Assembly: GCF_008124525.1 (NCBI RefSeq)
Contig: NZ_VNHJ01000012.1
Span: forward strand, 17,139-81,138
Source: Oceanicella actignis
GTDB lineage: Bacteria > Pseudomonadota > Alphaproteobacteria > Rhodobacterales > Rhodobacteraceae
Length of the DNA: 64,000 nt
Direction of reading: 5' to 3'
Within the stretch, counting starts at the first letter, position 1. Every line of letters starts with the position of its first letter. The notes under the pieces were generated by a model that saw only the letters and a program-made list of their open reading frames with translations, was not told where the DNA came from and did not search any database. Below are positions 20,587-32,600 of the stretch, piece after piece. Both the position numbers and the translations under genes were made by a program.

Positions 20587-23045
20587 TTCCAGAACGTCCC
20601 CCATTGCTCGCGCAGCGCCGCGCGGTCCGAATCGCGCACCATCGGCCAAAGGCGGTTGTCGACCTCGAGCCGCTGGCCCCCGTCGCGCGTCAGCGGCTTG
20701 AGCACGCTGCGGAAGCTCGACCGGTTCTCGCCCGGCAGAGCCCAGCCGAAGGGAATCGTCACGCGGATGCCCTTGTCGAAGCTGCCCTCGCCATACTCGT
20801 CGAACGGCACGTCGGTGAGGGTGAAGAAGCCGCCGACCTCCCAGCCATTGGCGAAACGCCTCGTCAGGCTGAAGGTCGCGCCCCAATCGCCGGCCAGGTA
20901 GCGCCCCGCATCCACCTGCGCCTCGAGCCCGAACCAGCCGGTCTTCCAGTAGACCGAGGCATGGCCGGTCGTCACCTCGTAATCCAGCAGGCCGAAGCGC
21001 TGGTCGTAGTCGCGCTGGCGCACATGGTTCAGCTCGACGCCCAGCCCCCAGGGCAGATCGGCGCGCTTCCACAAGAGCTCGGCGCCGATGCCGGCGAACA
21101 TGGGCTCGAGCAACCCGGCCGAGACGCGCCCGAACACCGCCGGGGCGGGCTTGAACAGGAAATCCGCGCTCAGCCGCTCGAGCGCCGGGTCGCCCTCGCG
21201 CAGATACAGCGCGAAATCCGAGCGCACATGCGGCAGGGTCGAGTTGGACTCGCGCGTGATCTGGTCCAGCGTGCCCACCACGCGCTTGGCGCCGCGGGCG
21301 GTCACGGACAGCCCGCGCGCCAGCTCGACCGCGCCCGAAGCCACAAGGCGCAGATCGGCGCGCAGCGGCTCGTCGGGATCGAACAGGTTGACCGGAACCG
21401 TGGGCGTCAGGCTCCAGCTCAGGCGCGGATAGGCGCCCGGCGGCGGCGCGGGGCGCGCGTCGGGATCGGCGTCGAAGACGCGCGCCCCAAGCCAGCTGCG
21501 CCGCGCGCCGTCGGGATCGCCGGCCTGATCCTCGAGCAGGCTGCGGCGCAGCTGCACGGTCACCGTCGGCAGGCTGGATTCGAGCAAGGTGACGTCGAAC
21601 AGCTCGACCGAGGGCGGCAGCGTGGCGGCCATGCGCGCCGCCGCCCGGCCCACGGCCTGCGCGTTGTGGCGATAGCGGGGGTTGCGCAGCTCGATCTGCG
21701 CGCGCGTGGGTTCGAGACGCGCCGCCGCCAGCTCAAGCCCCTCTTCGGCCAGCGCGGCGCGCAGGGCCTCGAGCGCGGTGGCGCGGGCCTTGGGGTCCTG
21801 ATGCCAGGCCACGTCCGCCGTCAGCGCCGTCACCCGCGCCTCGCGCGCCGCGGCCTCGATCCAGGCGCGCCCGGCCGGACGCAGCACCACCGAGCAGATC
21901 GCCGCGCCGCCGGGGCTGACGAAGGTGACGCCATCCACCATGCCCAGCTCGGCGTCGATGGCGCGCGCGGCGTCGGCGGGGCATTCATAGCCCTGCACGC
22001 GCGCGCGCGCCCAGCGCGCCCCGGCGGGGCCGGCCCGCTCGAGCCGCACGGCGCCCACGCCCGCGGGCATCGGGCCGGCGGGCAGGTCGTCGATCATCTC
22101 GCGCACGGGGCCGAAGCGCTCGTCCGCGGCGGCGGCGGCGCGGCGCGGCGCGATGGGCGCGGGCCCGTCGTCCAGATCCTGCGGGACCATCGGCGCGTCG
22201 GGATTGGCGGTGAAGGTGGCGCGCAGGCCGAACTCGGTTCCATACATGGCGTAGGCGCCCAGCTCGAGCCCCGCGAAGGGCCGGTATTCCAGCCCGAAAT
22301 TGAACGGCGCGCGCTGCTCGATGCCGCCGAACTTGCGCTCGCGCGTGTAGCGGTCGGGCGAGTATTCGGCCTTCAGCCGCAGGCCCTCGATGGGGGTGCG
22401 CCATTCGATCCCGCCGAAGAAGCCGACATTCGGACCGCGAAAGAACTGCCCCAGCCGAACCTGGCCGGTGGCGTCGCCGGTCAGCCGCTCGCGCTTGCCG
22501 GCCGAGGAGGCGACCCAGCGCAGGGGGTTCTCGACGCCGTTGAGCTCGGCGAAGCGCCCCCAGCCCATGCCGCCCGTCAGCGTGACGTCGGGCGTCAGAT
22601 GCTTGGTGGCGACGATGTATTCGCCCGAATAGACGCCCGTGCCCAGCATGTCCTGCAAGCCGATCGCCACCGCCGGGAAAAGCGCGGTCTCGTCCGAGAT
22701 GCGGAACTTGAGATCGAAGCTGCGGTCGTAGAGCGCCGCGCCGCCGTCGTAGAACTCGTCGATGATCGCGTAGCGGAAGGTGCCCTCGAGCCGCGGCAGC
22801 GCCTGAAAATGGAAGGTGTTGCGCAAATAGCCGCCGAACCACGAGGTGGTGAGCGAGGCCTGCCCGTCGGGCTGGCTTTGCGCGCTGGGCATGTCGATCA
22901 GCCCGGTGACGCCGTAAAGGTTCAGCGACGGGCGATCGGCCGCGCCGGGCGCGCGCGCGGGGGCGGGGGCGCCGCTCAACAGAACGGCGGCGCCCGCCAG
23001 AACGGCGCCTGTCGCGCGCGTCGCCGCGCCCCTGCCTCTCGTCAC
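20583..23045 (-). CDS. YjbH-family outer-membrane beta-barrel protein
   Basis: 820 residues with a signal peptide and the family opening LNLYGVTGLIDMPSAQSQPDGQ. Many beta-strand blocks of barrel type follow (e.g. FNFGLEYRPFAGLELGAYAMYGTEFG). The C-terminal half contains SVYWKTGWFGLEAQVDAGRYLAGDWG, WEVGGFFTLTDVPF and GEGSFDKGIRVTIPF, typical of YjbH/DUF940 proteins that act with YjbF in exopolysaccharide export. It begins with GTG at 23045. It is followed by yjbF with a 4-base overlap. Confidence 0.88.
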   Translation of the reverse strand: MTRGRGAATRATGAVLAGAAVLLSGAPAPARAPGAADRPSLNLYGVTGLIDMPSAQSQPDGQASLTTSWFGGYLRNTFHFQALPRLEGTFRYAIIDEFYDGGAALYDRSFDLKFRISDETALFPAVAIGLQDMLGTGVYSGEYIVATKHLTPDVTLTGGMGWGRFAELNGVENPLRWVASSAGKRERLTGDATGQVRLGQFFRGPNVGFFGGIEWRTPIEGLRLKAEYSPDRYTRERKFGGIEQRAPFNFGLEYRPFAGLELGAYAMYGTEFGLRATFTANPDAPMVPQDLDDGPAPIAPRRAAAAADERFGPVREMIDDLPAGPMPAGVGAVRLERAGPAGARWARARVQGYECPADAARAIDAELGMVDGVTFVSPGGAAICSVVLRPAGRAWIEAAAREARVTALTADVAWHQDPKARATALEALRAALAEEGLELAAARLEPTRAQIELRNPRYRHNAQAVGRAAARMAATLPPSVELFDVTLLESSLPTVTVQLRRSLLEDQAGDPDGARRSWLGARVFDADPDARPAPPPGAYPRLSWSLTPTVPVNLFDPDEPLRADLRLVASGAVELARGLSVTARGAKRVVGTLDQITRESNSTLPHVRSDFALYLREGDPALERLSADFLFKPAPAVFGRVSAGLLEPMFAGIGAELLWKRADLPWGLGVELNHVRQRDYDQRFGLLDYEVTTGHASVYWKTGWFGLEAQVDAGRYLAGDWGATFSLTRRFANGWEVGGFFTLTDVPFDEYGEGSFDKGIRVTIPFGWALPGENRSSFRSVLKPLTRDGGQRLEVDNRLWPMVRDSDRAALREQWGTFWK

Positions 23046-23166
23046 GCTGATCGCCTTCTTTGCTGCGCGATTTGACGTGGAATTTTCACCATTCGCGCGG
23101 CGCTGTCACCCCCCCGGCGCGCGCGCGGCCCATCGGCGGGCCGCTGTCGCCCCTGGGCAACAAGGC

Positions 23167-24015
23167 TCAGCCCTTGCCCAGCAGCGGGCCGACCAGCTGC
23201 GCGCCGATGGCCAGCGCGGCGCGGCGCGCCTTGTCCGGGCGCCACAAGCGCGGGTCCGTGGCCAGCGTCCACAGCGACAGCGCCGCCATCGCCGGCGGCC
23301 CGCCCGCCCCCGGCGCCGACAGCGCCATGGGCCAGTGGCCCGCCGCCTCGGGATGGGCGGCGAAGAAGGCGGCGCGCTCGGCCGCAAGGTCGCCCCCCGC
23401 CGCGGCGGCCCGCGCGGCCAGATGGCGGCCGAGCGGGCGGCGATGGGCCACGGGCGCGGCGTCGATCACCGCCACGGCGCCGGGCGGCGCGAAGCGATGC
23501 CAGACATAGTCCAGCCCCTTGCCCCCGCGCCGCCCCTCCATCAGCGGCAGCGCGGCGCGCAGCACGCAAGGAACCATCATCGGGGCCATCAGCTCGACGA
23601 AATTCGTGCGCCTGAGCCGCGTGCCGCGGTGCTGCACGGTGACGAAGTGCGAGAACACGCTGTCGCGCGTCAGCGCCGGCTGGCACAGCGCCAGATCATG
23701 CGCGCGCGCCATGGCGAAAAGCCGCTCGACCGTGGCGCCGTCGGCCTCGATGTCGTCGTCGGGCAGCCAGATGCGCTCGCGCTCCAGCAGGTCGGGCCGC
23801 GCCGAGAACAGCCGGTGCAGCGCGTCCCATTTGCCGCCCGCGATCGGGATCGCCTCGTCGGGGGCGAACGCGTCGAGGTCAGGCACGCGCTGATAGGGCG
23901 ACAGCACCAGATCCCAGCTGCGCGCCGCGCGCGGCGCCCGCGCCCAGCCCCCCACGCGATGGTCGGCGCCGATGCGCAGCACGACCAGCGGGCGGGGTTC
24001 GGCAGTGGTGGTCAC
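23167..24015 (-). CDS. DUF707-like protein, probable glycan-modifying enzyme
   Basis: 282 residues, no signal peptide or membrane segment. The core ERIWLPDDDIEAD, with three aspartates after a strand, and the preceding KWDALHRLFSARPDLL resemble the nucleotide-sugar-binding region of the DUF707 family, whose fold is related to GT-A glycosyltransferases. RTNFVELMAPMMVPCVL and GKGLDYVWHRFA also fit. It begins with GTG and is divergent from glf, with yjbH-yjbF 121 bp downstream, so a role in the same surface glycan is likely. The exact reaction is unknown. Confidence 0.65.
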   Translation of the reverse strand: MTTTAEPRPLVVLRIGADHRVGGWARAPRAARSWDLVLSPYQRVPDLDAFAPDEAIPIAGGKWDALHRLFSARPDLLERERIWLPDDDIEADGATVERLFAMARAHDLALCQPALTRDSVFSHFVTVQHRGTRLRRTNFVELMAPMMVPCVLRAALPLMEGRRGGKGLDYVWHRFAPPGAVAVIDAAPVAHRRPLGRHLAARAAAAGGDLAAERAAFFAAHPEAAGHWPMALSAPGAGGPPAMAALSLWTLATDPRLWRPDKARRAALAIGAQLVGPLLGKG

Positions 24016-24072
24016 GTTGCGCGCTCCGCCTTTACGCGAGGATGGGGGGTTGTTAACAGCACGCCTAGTTGA

Positions 24073-25221
<1,149 letters not shown>

Positions 25222-25240
25222 ACCGACGCCCGGCCGGCGC

Positions 25241-26614
25241 TCAGCCGGCGATCAGCGGGCGCGCCAGCGCCTCGGGCAGGGCGGCGGCGGTGATCTCGAC
25301 GGCACGGTCGATCTGCTCGGGGGCGTGGTCGGCGCTGACGAAGAAGCGCAGCCGCGCCTGCTTCTCGGGCACGGCGGGGAAGGTGATGGGCAGCGCGTTG
25401 ACCCCGCGCCGCCGCACCATGTCCGACAGGATCGCCGCGCGGGCGCTGTCGCCGACGATGACCGGCGTGACGGCGAAGCCCTGCGACAGCCCGGTGTCCA
25501 GCCCGGCGGCGCGCGCGCGCTCGAGCAGGCGCGCGCCGTTGCGCTGCAGCCGCGCCACGCGCTCGGGCTCGGCCTCGAGCACCTCGAGCGCCGCCAGCGC
25601 GGCCGCCGTCAGCGGCGCGGCCAGCCCCACCGAATAGACGAAGCCCGGCGCGGTGGCCTTGAGCAGATCGACCAGCGCCGCCGAGCCGGCGATGTAGCCG
25701 CCGCAGGACGACAGGGTCTTGCTGAGCGTGCCCATCCAGATCTCGACCGAGGCCGGATCGACGCCCTGCGCCTCGGCGATGCCGCGGCCCGTGGCGCCCA
25801 GCACGCCCAGCGCGTGCGCCTCGTCCACCATCAGCCAGGCGTCGTGGCGGCTCTTGACCTCGACGAAGGCGGGCAGGTCGGGCGCGTCGCCATCCATCGA
25901 GTAAAGCCCCTCGACGGCGATCAGCACGCGCTCGAAATCGCCGCGCCGGCGGGTCAGAAAGTCATCCACCCAGGCGAAGTCGTTGTGCGGAAAGGTGATG
26001 CGCGTCGCGCCCGACAGCCGCGCCCCCTCGTAGATCGAGTTGTGCGCCAGCGCGTCGACCAGCGCCAGATCGCGCGGCCCCAGCAGCGTGCCGATGGCGG
26101 TCACGTTCGTCGCATGTCCCGAGACGAAGGCCGCCGCGTCCTCGACGCCCAGGAAACGCGCCAGCGCCTGCTCGAGGCGGCGGTGCAGGTCGCGCTCGCC
26201 CGCCACCACGCGGCTGGCCGAGACCGACACGCCGTAGCGGTCGATCGCGGCCTTGGCCGCGGCGCGCACATGCGGGTGACCGTTCAGGCCAAGATAGTTG
26301 TAGGACGAGAAATTGAGCAGCTCGCGCCCCTCGATCACGCAGGTCTGGGCCGCGTAGCCCTCCTGCACGCGGAAGAAGGGCGGCTCGATGCCCATCATCT
26401 CGGCCGCGGCGCGCTGCATGCGCATCTGCTTGTGCGCGGGCAGGGTCGAGAAGTCGAAGCTGCGCCGCGCCGCGCGCCGGGCCGGCGCGGGGCGTTCGGC
26501 CTGCTCGGCGGCGGGGCGCCGGGCGCGGGCGGCGCGCAGCTGTTCGAGCAGCGCCGAGCGCCGCGCCGCCGCGAAACGCCCCTGCCCGTCCTGCGGCGCG
26601 CCGTCCTCGCTCAT
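25241..26614 (-). CDS. PLP-dependent alpha-oxoamine synthase paired with the upstream polyketide synthase
   Basis: 457 residues. The fold I aminotransferase core of the KBL/AONS/ALAS/SPT family is complete: NFSSYNYLGL (104-110 region), FVSGHATN (His167 stacks on PLP), WLMVDEAHALG (Asp264, His267) and GTLSKTLSSCGGYIAG (Lys299, the PLP lysine). The family joins an acyl thioester to an amino acid with loss of CO2, giving an alpha-amino ketone. An extra ~55-residue Arg/Ala-rich N-terminus precedes the core and could dock to the synthase. The gene starts 28 bp after the polyketide synthase stop, with a GGAGGAGG site. The amino acid and acyl donor are not known; BioF is a less likely alternative, since no other biotin gene is near. 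Confidence 0.9.
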   Translation of the reverse strand: MSEDGAPQDGQGRFAAARRSALLEQLRAARARRPAAEQAERPAPARRAARRSFDFSTLPAHKQMRMQRAAAEMMGIEPPFFRVQEGYAAQTCVIEGRELLNFSSYNYLGLNGHPHVRAAAKAAIDRYGVSVSASRVVAGERDLHRRLEQALARFLGVEDAAAFVSGHATNVTAIGTLLGPRDLALVDALAHNSIYEGARLSGATRITFPHNDFAWVDDFLTRRRGDFERVLIAVEGLYSMDGDAPDLPAFVEVKSRHDAWLMVDEAHALGVLGATGRGIAEAQGVDPASVEIWMGTLSKTLSSCGGYIAGSAALVDLLKATAPGFVYSVGLAAPLTAAALAALEVLEAEPERVARLQRNGARLLERARAAGLDTGLSQGFAVTPVIVGDSARAAILSDMVRRRGVNALPITFPAVPEKQARLRFFVSADHAPEQIDRAVEITAAALPEALARPLIAG

Positions 26615-26642
26615 CGCCTCCTCCTCGCTCGTGCGGCGCGCG

Positions 26643-29600
26643 TCACAGCGCGCGCCCGGTTTCGTCCGCCCGCCGCGCGATCTCGGCCAGCGCGGCGGGG
26701 TCCACGCCCTCGGCCACATGGCGCTCGGCCAGCTCGGCGGCGGCGCGCGCGTCGCCGTCGGCCTCGTTCGGCGCCGCCTCGACCTCGAGCGCCCGCGCCA
26801 GCGCGCGCGCGGCCACGTCGGTCAGCGTCGCGCCGCCCGACAGCGACATGAGCGGCAGATCGACGCCCAGCTTCTCTTCCGCCGCCATGCGCAAATCGAC
26901 CGCCATGAGGCTGTCGAAGCCCATATCGGTCAGCGGCTGGGCCGGGTCGATCTCTTCGACCGGCAGGCGCAGGATGCGCGACGCCTCCTGCGCCAGGCGC
27001 TCGATCACCAGGCGCAGCGCCTCGTCCTCGGGCAGGCCGCGCACCAGCGCCGCCAGATCCGCCGCCCCGGCGCCCGCGCCCGCCTCGAGGCGCGGCATGG
27101 GCAGGCGGGCGAAAAGCGGCGTCGCGGTCAGCGCCAGCTCGCGCCGCGCCGAGGCCCAGTCGAGCTGCGCATAGCCGATGGCCGAAAGATCGGCCGGATC
27201 CTGCGCGGCCAGGGCCATCTCGAGCCCGGCCAGCGCCTCGCGCGCGGTCAGGGCGGCGGCGCCCAGGCGGCCCGACAGCAGCTTTTGCGTCTGCTCGTCG
27301 CGCGTCAGATAGCCCGCATCCGAAATCGCGCCCCAGGCCATGGCCAGACCCGGCAGCCCCGCCCGGCGGCGCTCGGCCATCAGGGCCTCGAGATAGGCGT
27401 TGGCCGCCACATAGGCCGCCTGCCCCGGATTGCCGATCAGCGTCGTCGCCGACGAAAAGACCACGAACATGTCAAGCTCGAGCCCGCGCGTCAGCAGATC
27501 GGCGTTGCGCGCGCCGGCGATCTTGGGACGCAGCACGCGGCGCACGCGCTCGGTCTCCTGATTGGCCAGCAGGCCGTCCTCCAGCACCATGGCCGCGTGG
27601 ATGACGCCGCGCAGCGGGGCCGGGCCGCCCTCGATCTCGGCGATGAGGGCGCGCATGGCGTCCTGGTCGGCGGCGTCCACGGCGCGGATCTCGACCGCGG
27701 CGCCGGCGGCCTCCATGCGGCGGATGGCGGCGCGCGCGCCCTCGGTCGGCCGCCCCCCGCGCGAGGTCAGCCACACCCGCCGCGCCCCGCGCTCGACCAG
27801 CCAGGCGGCGGTTTCGGCGCCGAAGCCGCCCAGCCCGCCGATGACCAGCCAGGCGCCGTCGGGACGCAGCGCGGGCGCCGCGGCGCGCGCGGCCGGCGCG
27901 GGGGCCCTGGGCGCGCGGATCAGGATCTTGCCCACATGGCCCGACTTCTGCATCAGGCGGAAGGCGTCGGCGACGTCCGAGGGATCGAACGCCGCATGCG
28001 GAAGCGGCGCCAGGTCGCCGCGCGCGAACAGCCCGCCCAGCGCCTCGAACATGCGCCGCGCCAGCTCGGGCCGATGAACCAGCAGCTGATCCGCGTCCAC
28101 CCCGAAATAGGTCAGGTTGCGGCGGAAGGGTCTGAGCCCGATCTGCGAGTCGGCGTAGAAGTCGCGCTTGCCCAGCTCGATGAAGCGCCCGAAGGGGCGC
28201 AGGCATTCGAGCGTGCGCTCGAGCGCCTCGCCCGACAGCGAGTTGAGCGCCACGTCGACCCCCTGCCCCCCGGTCGCCTCCAGGACCTGGGCGGCGAAGT
28301 CGAGCGAGCGGCTGTCGAACACGCGCCAGGCGCCAAGGCGGCGCAACAGCGCCCGCCGCGCCGGCGTGCCCGCCGTGGCGATCACCCGCGCCCCGCGCGC
28401 CGCGGCGATCTGGATCGCCGCCAGCCCCACCCCGCCGGCGCCGCCATGGATCAACGCCGTTTCGCCGCGCGACAGGTTCGCCAGCTGCACCAGCCCATAC
28501 CAGGCGGTCAGGAATGCGGCGGGGATGGTCGCGGCGGCCAGAGGCTCGACGCCCTCGGGCAGGGGCGCGGCGGCGTCCTCGCGTACGCAGGCATGGCTGG
28601 CGAAGCAGGACGAGGCGAAGGCGATCACCTGGTCGCCCGGCTTGAAGCGCGTGCAGGCCGCGCCCACGCGCGTGACCACGCCCGAGCACTCCATGCCCAG
28701 CGTCGGCCCGGCGAAGCCGTCCTCGAGCGCCTCTTCGGGCAGCAGGCCCTGGGCCCACATCACGTCGCGGAAGTTGAGGCCGGCGGCCAGGATCTCGATC
28801 TCGATCTGGTCGGGGGCGGGATCGGGCCGCGGCGCGACGCGCCACTCGAGCGTGTCGATGTCGCCCTGGCGGGCGATCTCGAGCCGGCGGATCGCCGCGC
28901 CCCCGGCCGCGGCGGCGCGCGCGCGGTCGGGCAGGTCGGGGGCGCGCTGCACGCGCACGCCCGAACGGCCAAGCCGGTCGTGCACCGTCTCGCGATCCTC
29001 GGCGGGGGCGCGCAGCTCGGCGGCCAGGGCGGCGAGGAAGGCGTCGTCGTCCAGCTCGGGGTCGAAATCGGCAAGGCGCAGGTCGAGAGCGGGGAACTCG
29101 TTCGCCGCGACCCGGGTCAGCCCCCACATCGCCGCGTCCAGCGGGCGCAGGCGCCGCCCGGCGCCGGCGGCGACGCCGCCTCGGGTGACGACCCACACCC
29201 GCGACGGCGCCCGCGCCTCGGTCAGCGCGCGGCGCAGCGCCATGATGCGGGTGGCGGCCTCGTCGGTCTCGTCGGCCCGATCGGGGGCCTCGGCCGGAAG
29301 GAACAGCAGCTCGGCGCCCTCGGGCGCGGCCCCAAGCTCGGCCAGCGCCGAGGCGCGCGCCGCGATCCCATGCGCGCCCAGCGCGTCGGCCAGCGCCCGC
29401 GCGGCGGCCTCGCGGCCCTCGGGGGCGACGACAAGCAGGCCCGGCGGCAGGCCGGGCTCGGCCGCGCCGTCCTGCGCGGCGGCCGCGTCTCCCTGCGCGG
29501 GTTCGGCGGGCGCCCGGCCGCCGGGCCGTTCGGCCCCCGCCGCGGCCTGCGCCGGGGCGCGGGCGGTGAGCAGGGCGGCCTGCGTCTCGGCGCTGTCCAG

Positions 29601-32600
29601 GGCGGCCGCGGCGGCGCCCTCGAAGCCGGCGCGGGCCAGATCGGCGGCCCATTCGGCGCCGTCCTTCTGAAGGCCAAGCGGCGCCTGCGGGTCGAGCGTG
29701 TCGCGCCACCAGGGCGCGGCCAGGCCTTCGGTCAGGTCAAGGGCAAGGCCGGGCGCCTCCTCGACCGCGGCGACCAGCGCGCCCGGGGCAAGGCGCCGGC
29801 GCAGGGCGGCCAGGGCGTCGGCACCCATGCGCGCGAGCGCGTCGGCGCACAGGACAAGGTCGAAATCGGGCGCGTCGGGCAGCTCGTCGAGCGCGGCGAA
29901 GCGCAGCCCCGCCCGCCCCGGATCGGCCATGGCCAGCGCGCGCGCGCGCCGCGGGTCGGGGTCGGCGATCACGGCGCGGGCCAGGCGCCCGGCCTCGGCC
30001 GCCTCGGCCAGCCGGTCGACCAGCGCGGCGGGCGCGGCGCCCAGCACCAGCACGCAGATCCGCCGCGCGGCCGGCGCGGGCGCGTCGGCCAGCAGCGCGT
30101 CGAGCAGCCGCTCGAGCGCGGCCCAGCGCGCCTCGCCCGCCGGGCCGGCGGCGCGCATGCGCAGCTGCGCGGCGGTGCGCGGCTCGTCGCCCGCCCCAAG
30201 CCCTTCGGCCAGCGCGCGGGGCAGGCGCTCGGCCGCGTCGATGATGCGCATCAGCTCGTTGATCCGCCGCGGCGCCTCGGCCAGCAGGGCCTCGGTCAGC
30301 TGCTCGGCCGAGGGATAGGGCGCCTCGGCCAGGCGGAAAGCGCCTTCGGGCAGGCGCACGAGCGCCCCGTCATCCTCGAGCGCGGTCAGGATCCGCCACA
30401 GAAGGGGGCGCGCGTTTTCGGCCAGGCGCCCCTCGGCCTGCATGGCCGCCGGGTCGATCACCCCCTCGCGCGCAAGCGCGGCCGCCGCGTCGAACGCGGC
30501 GCGGCGCGCCAGCGTGTCGATCAGCAGCGCGCCGGCGCCCGGCTCGGGCGGGGTCTCGGCGGCCAGGGCGCGGGCGCTTTCGGCGACGGGATCGAGCGGC
30601 GCGGCCGCGCGGCCCTCGGGCGGGGCCAGCCGCTCGAGCGCGTTGCGATAGACCAGCGCGCGCGGGTCGGCCGAGCGGGTCATCTCGACCGCCTTGAAGC
30701 GCACCTCGTCGGCCTCGGCCAGCGGGGCGCCGTCATGGCCGACAAGCGTGAAGCGGGCCACGATCTCGCGCGGGCCGGCGCGCAGGATCTCGATCCACGC
30801 GCCGCGAATGCCGTCGGCGGGGCCGAACAGCGTCAGGCGGCCGATGCGGATCGGCAGGAAGGCGCGCGCCGGCCCGCCCGCGCGCGCGGCCTCCGGGACC
30901 ATGGCCAGCAGGCCATGGAAGGCCGCGTCAAGCAGGATCGGATGGATCGTGTGCGCCTCAAGATCCAGCCCCTCGGCGTCGAGGCGCGAATAGGCGCGCT
31001 GCGCGTCAAGGCGCATGACCGCCGCGGCGCGGCGAAAGCTGGGGCCGAACTCGATGCCGATGCGCCGCGCGCGCTCGTAAAGCGCCGCGCGGTCCATGGT
31101 CGCCGGAGCCTCGGGCGCCGGGCGCGGCGGCGGCGGCGCGCGGAAGGCGCGGCGCACGCGCCCGCGGGCATGCAGGGCGAAATCCTCGCCCGCCAGACGC
31201 GCGCGGCTTTCGATCGAGACGACGGCGCGTTCGCCCTCGAGGCGCACGCGCGTCTCGCGCCCGGCCTCGTCGTCGAGCGCGAGCGCGCGCAGGATGTCCA
31301 GATCGACCAGCTCGATCGGTCCCTCGGCCAGCGCCGCGCGCCCGGCCGACAGCGCCATGTCGGCGAAGGCCGCGCCGGGCGCCACCACCGAGCCGCCCAC
31401 CCGGTGATCGCCCAGCCAGGCCGGGCAGCGCGCGTCGATCGCGGCGCGCCAGTCGCGCCCATGCTGGCGCGCGGCGAAGCCCAGAAGCGGGTTCTGCCGC
31501 CCCGGCTCGAGCATGCGGATCGCTTCGTCGTCCAGCGCCAGGCGGAAGGTCTGCCGGCGCCACGGATAGGCGGGCAGATCCTCGGCCGCCTTGCGGTCGG
31601 GACCGAAGAAGCGCCGCTCGGCCAGGCGCGCGCCCTGCGTCGCGGCGCGGGCCGCGACGCGGCGAAGGTCGGGCGCCTCGTCGCGCTCCTCGAGCGAGGG
31701 CAGCGCGGCGGCGGGGCGCGCCTTGGCCTCGGCCACGTCGCGCAGATAGTTCAGCAGCACCGGGCGCGGGCCGATCTCGACGAAGACGCCGCAGCCATCC
31801 TCGATCAGCGCCTCGACGCCGGCGCGAAAGCGCACCGGCTGGCGGATGTTCTCGATCCAGTAGGCCGGGCCCAGCTCCTGCCCGTCGGCGGGCCGCCCCC
31901 AGGTGGCCGAGACGAAGCGCGCGCGGCATTCGTCGGGCCGCGCCCAGGCCAGCTCGGCGGCCAGCGGCGCGACGATGCGGTCGGCCAGCGGCGAGTGGAA
32001 CGGATATTCCAGATCCAGCCGCCGCACGGCGATGCGCCGCTTACGCGCGGCGCGCGCAAAGGCGTCGAGCGCCGCCTCGGGCCCCGAAACCGTGACCGAG
32101 CGCGGCGAGTTCTCGGCCGCCAGGCACACCTCCTCGAGCCCCTCCTGCGCCAGAAGCTGCTCGACCTTGTCGGCCGGGGCCAGGGCCGCCGCCATGCCGC
32201 CGAGACCGCGCAAGGGCTCCTGCCCATGCGAGCGGACATGGATCAGGCGCACCGCGTCGGGCAGATCGAACGCGCCGGCCGCCCAGGCGGCGGCCACCTC
32301 GCCCACCGAATGGCCGATCACCGCGTCGGGCGTCAGCCCCTTCTCGGCCAGGCTTTCGGTCACGCCGACCTGGATGGCGAAGAGCAGCGGCTGGGCCAGC
32401 GAGGTCGCGCGCAGCCGCCGCTCCAGGTCCTGGTCGTGCAGGGCCTGCGTCAGGCTGACCTCCGACAGGCGCTCGAAGATCGCCGACACCTCGTCGAAAC
32501 GCGCGCGGAACACCGGATCGGCCGCGTAGGCGGCGCGTCCCATGCCCACGAACTGCGCCCCGTTGCCCGAATAGACGAAGGCGGTGCGCGTCTGGCCGGC

